NCBI RefSeq assembly: GCF_003574425.1
Contig: NZ_QLIU01000027.1
Location: forward strand, 1 to 51,550
DNA: 51,550 nt
From: Cysteiniphilum halobium
GTDB taxonomy: Bacteria > Pseudomonadota > Gammaproteobacteria > Francisellales > Francisellaceae
Direction of reading: 5' to 3'
Shown: one piece after another, positions 1 through 7,572 of the stretch
How positions within the stretch are numbered: position 1 is the stretch's first letter
Layout: each line of letters begins with the position of its first letter
Notes under the pieces: generated by a model
Database searches by the model: none
Told to the model about the DNA's origin: nothing
What the model saw: the letters and a program-made list of their open reading frames with translations, nothing else
Translations under genes and position numbers: made by a program

Positions 1-188
1 AAAAGTTGAACATGGCGTAATAGATATAAAAAAATAATTACAAAACCTATGATAACGCCTAAAATAAACGAGACTTTTGAAAACAACCATATTTTTTCTA
101 AAGCTTTAGTTGGTAGTAACTCATTAACTATTGATACTTCTTTATCATCATTCTGTAGCTTTTCTTTTGACTCTTTACCATCTGCCAT
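1..188 (-). CDS. Small membrane protein, 3' end outside window
   Basis: The reading frame begins with ATG at 188 and runs off the left edge, giving 62 codons. The N-terminus is hydrophilic and charged (MADGKESKEKLQNDDKE...), followed from about residue 40 by one hydrophobic stretch (FILGVIIGFVIIFLYLL) that looks like a transmembrane helix. It lies 43 bp downstream of sbcD on the same strand, so it may be the last gene of that operon. I do not recognise the family. It occupies the place where sbcC would be expected after sbcD, but it is not SbcC, which starts with a Walker A ATPase domain. The base composition is AT-rich like the rest of this block. Confidence 0.5.
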   Translation of the reverse strand, partial: MADGKESKEKLQNDDKEVSIVNELLPTKALEKIWLFSKVSFILGVIIGFVIIFLYLLRHVQL

Positions 189-231
189 TTATGCATATTC
201 CTTAAATATCACTCTCTTAGGAAATTAACCT

Positions 232-1479
232 CTATTCTGCCTGCACATCTTCCTCAACAAGCTGCATCATAATCTCCTGATAACAACCCATCAAAACAGC
301 TTGCTGATCTTTTGGAATATCATGCGCAGCTAAGCAGCGCTCAAATACTTCTATTTCATCGAGGTCCTCTAGTGTTTCACTACTTTGAGATTGGCTTATT
401 GCTTTATCAATTATGCGTTTGTTTTTGATGCGTCTGATCTCAAGTTCACTGCCTTGAATGTGAGCATTAATTTGCTCTGTCAGATCACTGATGATTTCTT
501 TACCTATATATTCAATCTCAAGCCAACTATTACTTTTATCAGTGATTAACTGTGACAAGGATGCCAAGATACCTTCCAGATTACCTTTAATGCTAACTAA
601 CGGTTGAAAGCATGGAACAGCAATAGGTGTAATGACGCTATTGCCATCTTCAAAGTCGATCATTAACACCTGCTTTTGCTGCTTAGCCTCACCAAAGCCC
701 ATAGCAATCGGGGAGCCGCTGTAGCGAATATGATCTTTTTTAGCAACCATTTGCGGCACATGCAAATGCCCCAAGGCAACATAATCAAGATAATCAGGAA
801 ATACACTCGCATCAACATGTGCTAACGAGCCAACATACAGCTCACGCACACCATCATCAACTTCAGTCTTGCCTCCGGCGGCAAACAAATGCCCCATACC
901 AATCATTGGCAAGTGTTCAAGCTTATGTTTTTTGCAAAGCTCAACCTGTTTTTCTTTAGCACACTCGCAAACTGCATGATAATGCTGCTTAATGCCTGAG
1001 ATTAATTTCTTATTCTTATCATCCAACGTTTCACTGGCTTCTACCTTTCTGATATCACGATCACGCAAGTAAGGTACTGCACAAATGATTGCTTGTGGAA
1101 TACTGCTGTCATTTTTAAGGACGATGACTTCATCTTGTGGGTTTTCATTAGCCGCCCCTACAACGTAGATGTTAAGCGCTTTTAACACACTTTTGGACGC
1201 CTCGAGCAAACTTGGTGAATCGTGATTACCACCAATCACCACCACATGCTGACAATCCGTATTTTTAGCGACATCACTTAAAAATTGAAAATACAGCTCT
1301 TGGGCATAATTGCTTGGTGTTGTGGTATCAAAGACATCACCAGCTATTAATAAGATATCAATCTTTTGCAATTTAATGGTTTCAATTAACCAATTTAGAA
1401 AGGCTTCAAATTCAGGATAACGCTTTTTGCCATAAAGCATGCGCCCTAAGTGCCAATCAGAGGTGTGGAGGATTTTCAT
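232..1479 (-). CDS. sbcD: Exonuclease subunit SbcD (Mre11-type nuclease)
   Basis: Metal-dependent nuclease subunit that, with the ATPase SbcC, cleaves DNA hairpins and protein-blocked ends. At 415 aa it is close to E. coli SbcD (400 aa). Calcineurin-like phosphoesterase motifs are all visible: D8-x-H10 at the N-terminus, GDVFD near 47-51, GNHDS at 84-88, GMGHLFAAGG and GHLHVPQ. The ATG overlaps the stop of the upstream RloC-like gene by four bases (ATGA), which implies translational coupling. No sbcC is present: the next gene is a small membrane protein. The usual partner is therefore absent from this locus, and the neighbouring zinc-hook ATPase is a possible substitute (inference). The SbcD identification is secure. 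Confidence 0.92.
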   Translation of the reverse strand: MKILHTSDWHLGRMLYGKKRYPEFEAFLNWLIETIKLQKIDILLIAGDVFDTTTPSNYAQELYFQFLSDVAKNTDCQHVVVIGGNHDSPSLLEASKSVLKALNIYVVGAANENPQDEVIVLKNDSSIPQAIICAVPYLRDRDIRKVEASETLDDKNKKLISGIKQHYHAVCECAKEKQVELCKKHKLEHLPMIGMGHLFAAGGKTEVDDGVRELYVGSLAHVDASVFPDYLDYVALGHLHVPQMVAKKDHIRYSGSPIAMGFGEAKQQKQVLMIDFEDGNSVITPIAVPCFQPLVSIKGNLEGILASLSQLITDKSNSWLEIEYIGKEIISDLTEQINAHIQGSELEIRRIKNKRIIDKAISQSQSSETLEDLDEIEVFERCLAAHDIPKDQQAVLMGCYQEIMMQLVEEDVQAE

Positions 1480-3221
1480 GGTGTTATAGCTTCTTGACTT
1501 ATATTAATAGGGTCATCTTGTTTATTATTAATACCTAACATCATATCAAAATGCTTTTTATGTCCTTCATTAATAAAGATTTGTTTAAAAACTTCAAAGT
1601 ATCTCCCAATAGTATTTTCTAAACCAGAGATGTATAAGTCATCATAAATAGTATGCGAACCATCATTTATCCATGAAAGCAATGATCGACAGATTTGTTG
1701 ATCCTGATAGTTTTCAAATCGAGAAATTAAATTTTTATCTTCAAAACCTCCTAAAACCTTAAAATAATACTCTATAATTCTGCGCATCGTGTTTTGAAGA
1801 GTTATGCTAGAGAGTTTATCTCGATCTTTTAGCTCATCCCATAACAATTGATAGGAAGTTTGAATAGGGTTTATTTGTTTATATGCCTTAAGCGTGGTTT
1901 TTTTATCCTGCTTTTTCAAAACCCAAAAGTTTGTATGTTTACAAGTCTGTTGCCCACTCCCATTATATGAAACCTCTTTATGAAAGTAGATATTATGCGT
2001 CAATAAAATTAACTGCTTAATTGGGTATTTATTTTCTTGTTGCCTTAAGTCATGAATGAAATCTTTCAATAATGTGCTTACTACAAAAAGAACATCACTG
2101 TCCAAACTAGAAATCGGGTCATCAATAACTAAAATGCGCTTCTCAGAAACGTCAGTCTTTTCAACAGAGCCTTTGGCTAGCTGTAAAAAATATAAAAAAG
2201 TAATAAATGTCATTTCCCCTTCACTGAGTGTCTCGGTTGCAAGCTCACCATTTTCTCTCTGGATCTGATAGTGATTTTTTTGCTCTTTTGCTGAAACCAA
2301 TTGAAAGTTCTCAAAACCCATATTTCTTAATAGCCTATTAATTTCATCAACGGTTGGCTGTACACTGGTAATATTTTTTTCTAAATTTTTGATCTCAGCT
2401 TTTAACTCAGAAGATGCTTTCCTTTTATTATTTAATTGTTCCTCTATTGACTCAATTGCTTTGTTCAAGCCGCTTTTCCTGCCTATATAACTTCTAATTA
2501 GGGACTGGTTAACACTTATAATATACATCCACACATCTAAAATTAAACTTTCTTTTTCACGTTCATAATTTTGTACAATATCATTATGCTGTTTAATTTT
2601 TTCATTTGTCTGAATAATCAATTGATTCATGTTATATATTATTAAAGAAGGAGTCTCTAAAGATATTGATCTGCTTGGTTCAGTTCTTTTGTTTACCATA
2701 GCAGATCCTATATTTCTCAACTCCGCTTCTAACCCCAACTGATAAGAAGAAAAAATATCTTTATCAAAATAGTCACTATACTCCGTCTCCTGTTGTGCAA
2801 TTGGATTGAGCTTTGAGAGCAAATTATTACAATATTGCTCAAAACGGTCATATAACTGCATTATTGTATCGATATTCTGCTTATATTCAGTATCAAAATA
2901 GTTTTCTAATTTCTTTTTAAATTGATCATCTACCGTATCTTGTTGACAAAATGGACAAGTATTTGAACTTTCTAACAAATATTCACGTCCTTTATCTACC
3001 CAATCATTCATATTAAGTTGTTGGATTAATTTAGCAATATCAACGTCACTTTTACCAATTACACTCTTTTGCCATATCCCATTTTCAATAATAGCAATAC
3101 CATTATCAAAGTTAATCGTTATCAGTTCATTTATATGCTGCGGTGATACATCATTAAAAACAGTCTTTGCTCTTGCCTGTAGTTCATCTAATTTAATCTC
3201 TCTTAGCTCTCTTACTGAAGT
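1476..3221 (-). pseudogene. RloC-like anticodon nuclease / AAA_13 ABC ATPase, 5' truncated by IS
   Basis: The frame is open from 3221 to the stop at 1476, but the first ATG is at 3011 and about 70 codons of coding-like sequence precede it, so the start of the gene is lost. From that ATG one sees CPFC at 19-22 (zinc-hook type), a long helical region, the ABC signature LSEGE (262-266), Walker B RILVIDDP (292-299), D-loop SSLDSD (301-306) and the switch histidine in THN (339). Walker A is missing. The C-terminal part has R410-x3-E414 and H453 in NDGSH, matching the Arg-Glu-His triad known from PrrC and RloC tRNA anticodon nucleases. Such enzymes cleave tRNA when phage disarm a restriction system. 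The IS inverted repeat at 3215-3230 marks the break. Its 3' end overlaps sbcD by ATGA. Without Walker A it is presumably dead. Confidence 0.75.
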
Positions 3222-3230
3222 TTAGAGTTT
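3215..3230. repeat. IS terminal inverted repeat, left
   Basis: CTGAAGTTTAGAGTTT, the exact reverse complement of 4680-4695. It lies just outside the transposase stop and supplies the in-frame stop (3222-3224) that closes the upstream end of the broken RloC-like frame. Confidence 0.85.
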
Positions 3231-3285
3231 TAAACATTAAATCTTTGATAACTTTATCTAATTGTCAGATTATATAACTTAGCTT

Positions 3286-4611
3286 TTAAGCGGCTTTATC
3301 TACTTTTCTATGCCTGCCACGATTTATCTGCGAAATTGGAATAGTGAATTTTCTTGCTTTTGCACACCATGCATCTCTAATCCCAAACTGCGAAAAAATA
3401 CGACAAAGCCAAATGCGTACCAATCCAGCGGTCATTGGTTGATTCTGCCTCCAAGGAATAGCATTAAGGTCAAGCTTCCACTCAGCAAGCTTCAAAATAA
3501 GTAATTTGGGTAGCGCATAGGCTGCAAAGATCAAATGCGTCCAGCGATGTAATACCTGTCTGGTTTGTTGCCAAGCATTTTTCCAACCCCATCTGTTCTT
3601 CACATCATCAAAGACAGGCTCAATATAGTAGCGTCTGGCATAGCCTAAAATAACATCAACACCACTAACTTCAGCATGACTACACAACAGTAGGCGTGGT
3701 TGTGACCAAATACCATCGGCTAATTCAAATTCACACCAAACAGCTCGAACGATTCGACCATTTAAAAATCTAGCAACTGCCGCTATTTCGCAATATCTCA
3801 ATCGCTGTTTGCGACCATATAATCTCGCCGTAATATACTGCTTTCTCATACTTTGTATGTCATCATTCTCAATTTTAGTACCATACTTACGTGGACGCCC
3901 ACGTCGCTTAGTTGCTGTCACTGGCACAAAATATAATGCGGTATCAATTCGCGCTTGACCGATGACGATCAGATCATGTTGAAGCGCATAGAGTATGACT
4001 TTTGCTTTCATATACCAACAATCCAATAGCAGCACATCTTGTTTACAGAAAAACGAGGACACGGCTCTAATCAATGTGCATGCAATGTCCAGCTTATTTG
4101 TATTGCCAGAGACTTTGCTTAAGCGTGCTAAAACAGGTATGCCAATAAGTCGTGATAATCCACCAAGCACACAACCTAATACAACCCAACACTGCCCTGG
4201 AACATAATAAGGGCGATTCCCTTTATGACTGTGATCGTAATGCGTTTGACTTGAAGGGGCTTTTGTTGATAAACGCAAAACCAAGGTATCGTCAATTACC
4301 CAAAAACGCCAACGTGCTGGAAATTGCCGCAAAATAAAGCCAATCAGTTGTCTTGATAGATTTAACCATGACCACTGACCTTTCTCTATCCATTTATAAT
4401 AGCTTCCCCAGTGTTTAACACATCCTGAGGCAAGATATGCCTCACTAACAAAGCCTTGTGAGCTCAGCATACAGCCTACAAGCAATTCAATAAAAGTCGG
4501 AATTGATCTAATCGGTAGTGCTTTTGTTAAAAAATTAATGAACTCGCTTACAAATCTTGCTGGTTTATCGTTATAATCTTCCATGTGATTGGCTTGTTGT
4601 TTTGTTTGCAC
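3286..4611 (-). CDS. IS transposase, DDE type (IS4/IS701-like, DDE_5)
   Basis: Transposase of the surrounding insertion sequence, 441 aa. Acidic residues fitting a DDE triad are D107/D108 in FWVIDDTLVLR, D197 in LLLDCWYMK and E331 in YIEPVFDDVKNRWGW. Between them lie YYVPGQCWVVLG and GRGRPRKYG-type stretches seen in transposases of the DDE_5 superfamily. The GTG start at 4611 has an AGG a few bases upstream; ATG at 4584 is an alternative. The frame is uninterrupted, so the element could still be active. The exact IS family cannot be assigned by eye. Confidence 0.85.
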   Translation of the reverse strand: MQTKQQANHMEDYNDKPARFVSEFINFLTKALPIRSIPTFIELLVGCMLSSQGFVSEAYLASGCVKHWGSYYKWIEKGQWSWLNLSRQLIGFILRQFPARWRFWVIDDTLVLRLSTKAPSSQTHYDHSHKGNRPYYVPGQCWVVLGCVLGGLSRLIGIPVLARLSKVSGNTNKLDIACTLIRAVSSFFCKQDVLLLDCWYMKAKVILYALQHDLIVIGQARIDTALYFVPVTATKRRGRPRKYGTKIENDDIQSMRKQYITARLYGRKQRLRYCEIAAVARFLNGRIVRAVWCEFELADGIWSQPRLLLCSHAEVSGVDVILGYARRYYIEPVFDDVKNRWGWKNAWQQTRQVLHRWTHLIFAAYALPKLLILKLAEWKLDLNAIPWRQNQPMTAGLVRIWLCRIFSQFGIRDAWCAKARKFTIPISQINRGRHRKVDKAA

Positions 4612-4671
4612 TTATAGCCTGCCAATCACCATGCCATAAGTCGATTAAAAATAGCCAGACACAATAAAAAA

Positions 4672-5622
4672 TTAATCTGAAACTCTAAACTTCAGATTAT
4701 CACTACATAAATCTTGAAAAATTCCTAGATTTTTATCATCAATGATTTGTAAGTCATCTTCTAATTCTTCAAGTTTATTTTTACTGATCAACCCCATAGC
4801 TAAAGAGTCTTCAAGATCATAAATACCATAGGCGATGTCATCTGCTAATTCCATAATGCTACAGTCAAACGATTTATAAGAAGTTTTCCATTTTTCACCA
4901 GACTTCTTTATGCTATTGAATTGTTTTTTATCTTTATAAGCTAATGGCTCGAGAATCCAATCAAATATCTTACTTTCAGTATCATGAATACATTTAAAGG
5001 CTCTTTGCTTCACTAATAAATTTTGCTGCATCCATTCTTGCTGCTCTTTTTTGCATTTAACTTTATCTTTGTCTTTAGACCATTCTTCTCTCTCTGATAA
5101 AACTGCATTTAAAAATTGAGCGTGTTTTGCTGGGTATTTCATAACACCTAGTAAAGCTCTTCGAGTTAAGTTAAATCCATTATTTTCATAATACTCTCCA
5201 AGTTTTGTAAGCACTCTAAATGTTTGACCATTACCTTCAAAACCTCCTTTTAAAAGCATTTTATCTTGCAAAACTTGCTCACCGGCATGTCCAAAGGCAG
5301 GATGACCAATATCGTGAGCCAAACAAATTGATTCAATTAGTTCAATAGATAAATTTGGCGTATCTTTAAATCGTATCTTATCGTTATTTTCTAAATCACG
5401 AATAATACGCATACCAACATCCGCCACCTCGATTGAATGAGTCAATCTAGTTCTAAAAAAATCATGCTCATTTATATTAAATACTTGAGCTTTTGCCTGC
5501 AATGCTCTAAAAAATTTTGAGTGCACAATTCGACTTTTATCAATGCCATAATTAGTAATATCAGCATTACCCTGAGTATACTCTCGACCTATGTTCCTAC
5601 TCCACCAAACACTACTTGTCAT
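4672..5622 (-). pseudogene. dGTPase-like HD-domain triphosphohydrolase, 3' truncated by IS
   Basis: N-terminal 310 or so residues of a dNTP triphosphohydrolase of the Dgt family, which hydrolyses dGTP to deoxyguanosine and triphosphate; some members limit phage by emptying the dNTP pool. Visible motifs are RLTHS (H62), HDIGHPAFGH (H103-D104, H107) and MELADDIAY (D261/D262), the expected HD metal ligands. The family is usually about 440-500 aa, so the C-terminal third is gone. The last residues (LKFRVSD) are encoded by the IS inverted repeat. The ATG at 5622 has a good ribosome site (GGGAG). Because the metal ligands are all kept, a shortened protein might still be made, but activity is doubtful. 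Confidence 0.8.
4680..4695. repeat. IS terminal inverted repeat, right
   Basis: AAACTCTAAACTTCAG, the perfect reverse complement of 3215-3230. It overlaps the last codons and truncated end of the dGTPase-like frame. Confidence 0.85.
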
Positions 5623-5833
5623 AACGAACTCCCTTTACAATTGATTTCCAATAAGGATTTTATCACATATAACGATTATTTATAGCTATGATATGCCTAA
5701 CACTGAAACATAAGAATAGCAAACAACAAGAACTGATAAATGTTGGCGATTTTAAACGAGAAACCCTATCACAAAACAGATGAATCTACCGTTTGGTAGA
5801 GAGGCTTGAAAGCTCTTTAGAAAACTTATCTAC

Positions 5834-7354
5834 TTAAATCTCCAACAACATCCTTGCAGGATCTTCAATGAGCTCTTTAATTGTTTTTAAGAATTTAACA
5901 GATACACTGCCGTCGATGATTCTATGATCATAGGATAGTGCCAAATACATAATCGGACGAATAACAATTTCACCATTAACAACCACTGGACGCTCAACGA
6001 TATTGTGCATACCCAGAATCGCACTTTGTGGCGCATTAATAATTGGCGTTGATAGCATCGAGCCATAGGTACCACCATTGGTAATCGTAAACGTTCCACC
6101 TTGCATTTCTTCTAATGACAATTTGCCATCGCGTGCTTTAATCGCTTTTTCGATGATTTCATTCTCAATTTTGGCAAAAGACTTTTGATCTGCATTGCGA
6201 ATAACAGGAACCACCAAGCCACGATCTGAACCAACCGCAACACCAATATCAAAGAAACCATGATACACGACATCAGTGCCATCAATTGATGCATTAACCT
6301 CAGGAAAACGTTTTAACGCTTCTGTTGCTGCCTTTAAGAAGAATGACATAAAGCCAAGTTTCGCATCATGTGTCTTTTGGAAAAGATCTTTATATTGCTT
6401 TCTTAAGTCCATAACAGGTTTCATATCAACCTCGTTAAACGTTGTCAAAATAGCATTAGTATGTTGTACTTCAACTAAACGCTTAGCAATCGTTTGACGC
6501 AAACGTGTCATGCGTACACGCTTCTCAGGACGGTCTCCTTCAAAATGCATCACATCAGCTACCTGAGCCACGGGTTCTTGTTTTGCAACTTGTGCTGGCG
6601 AGTTAACGACATCTTGCTTAGTAATGCGACCATTTTTACCCGTACCTTGAACATTATTCACATCAACATCATTGGCTTTAACAGCACGACGCACAGCAGG
6701 GGATAAATGATCTTGTGCTTCAGTTTGTTTTGAGTTTGTGTCCTCTGCAGCAACTGATGCCGAGTTACTCACAGCACCCACACTCATCTTAGCAACTGCT
6801 TCTGCACTTAGCACGGTGTCACCTTCATTTTTAAGCTTCTCAGACAAAACACCACTTTGCGCTGCAGGGACTTCCATCATCACTTTATCGGTTTCGATTT
6901 CAACCAGTGTTTCACCTTCTTCAATTTGGTCACCTATGTTTTTATGCCATGTCGCAACTGTACCTTCAGCAATCGATTCAGGGAAAGTTGGCGCATTAAC
7001 CGTAACCGCTTTAGCATCCTCTGAAACCGCTGTAGCAGTTACTGCTTTTTCTGCTTTTTCCGTTTTTTCTGTTTCTTCTGCTGTACTTTTTTTCTGTGAT
7101 TTTTCTGGTACTTCAGCAGCACCATCAACAATTGAGCCAATGATTTCTTGGGAAAGTACCGTGTCACCCTCGTGTTTGGTAATCTCACCCATGGTACCGG
7201 CTGTCATTGCTGGGACTTCCATCACAACTTTATCCGTTTCGATTTCTGCTAACACATCGCCTTCTTCGATGTGATCCCCTGGCTTTTTATGCCATGTTGC
7301 AATTGTACCTTCTGCTATTGATTCTGGAAAAACAGGAACTTTTACCTCTATCAT
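5834..7354 (-). CDS. sucB: Dihydrolipoyl succinyltransferase, E2 of 2-oxoglutarate dehydrogenase, two lipoyl domains
   Basis: E2 core of the 2-oxoglutarate dehydrogenase complex; it moves the succinyl group from the E1-bound intermediate through lipoyl-lysine to CoA. The 506 aa exceed E. coli SucB (405 aa) because there are two lipoyl domains: residues 1-78 with K42 in [10 protein letters not shown] and 118-194 with K157 in [11 protein letters not shown] charged Ala/Glu/Lys linker separates them. The peripheral subunit-binding domain is at 217-250 ([13 protein letters not shown]) and the catalytic domain ends with HRIIDG (H477, D481). It follows sucA after 218 bp on the same strand. No dihydrolipoamide dehydrogenase gene is adjacent. 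Confidence 0.95.
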   Translation of the reverse strand: MIEVKVPVFPESIAEGTIATWHKKPGDHIEEGDVLAEIETDKVVMEVPAMTAGTMGEITKHEGDTVLSQEIIGSIVDGAAEVPEKSQKKSTAEETEKTEKAEKAVTATAVSEDAKAVTVNAPTFPESIAEGTVATWHKNIGDQIEEGETLVEIETDKVMMEVPAAQSGVLSEKLKNEGDTVLSAEAVAKMSVGAVSNSASVAAEDTNSKQTEAQDHLSPAVRRAVKANDVDVNNVQGTGKNGRITKQDVVNSPAQVAKQEPVAQVADVMHFEGDRPEKRVRMTRLRQTIAKRLVEVQHTNAILTTFNEVDMKPVMDLRKQYKDLFQKTHDAKLGFMSFFLKAATEALKRFPEVNASIDGTDVVYHGFFDIGVAVGSDRGLVVPVIRNADQKSFAKIENEIIEKAIKARDGKLSLEEMQGGTFTITNGGTYGSMLSTPIINAPQSAILGMHNIVERPVVVNGEIVIRPIMYLALSYDHRIIDGSVSVKFLKTIKELIEDPARMLLEI

Positions 7355-7520
7355 GGTTCACCCTTAAATTTTTTATTTATGTTACTTTTTACTTTCCATT
7401 TAGTTTTCAAACTATCTTACTTAATGGCATTACACACTTCATGATTTTTCAAAAGCTACCTCACCTACTTCGCATCTACCTCTTCGCTAATGAAGGAGAA
7501 TGTAGGCAATAGATTCTTTA

Positions 7521-7556
7521 AATTCCCCTCACTTGCAAGGAGAGGTAGTTAAGCAA
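7521..7556. repeat. Short palindromic repeat-like element between sucA and sucB
   Basis: The 218-bp gap between sucA and sucB contains AATTCCCCTCAC followed by TTGCAAGGAGAGGTAGTT. The same kinds of arms, CCCCTCAC and AAGG-GAGG, occur in longer form at 27642-27697. The arms are partly complementary, so the transcript could fold here. It probably represents one short copy of a dispersed palindrome. Confidence 0.35.
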
Positions 7557-7572
7557 AAGTACGTAACTCCAA

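Larger units (their letters stand above)
3215..4695 (-). mobile_element. Complete insertion sequence with DDE transposase
   Basis: The element is bounded by a perfect 16-bp inverted repeat: CTGAAGTTTAGAGTTT at 3215-3230 and its reverse complement at 4680-4695. The 1481-bp length suits a single-gene IS. It carries one intact transposase. The flanks (ending TCTCTTA on the left, starting ATTATCA on the right) show no obvious direct repeat. The genes on either side are different and each is broken at the element, which points to an adjacent deletion or recombination between two copies rather than a simple insertion. Confidence 0.85.

Noticed and set aside
6738-7274. 178-aa plus-strand frame rich in serine, alanine and threonine
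   Set aside because: It is the complement of the repetitive lipoyl domains and linker of sucB; the sucB protein is clearly the real product.
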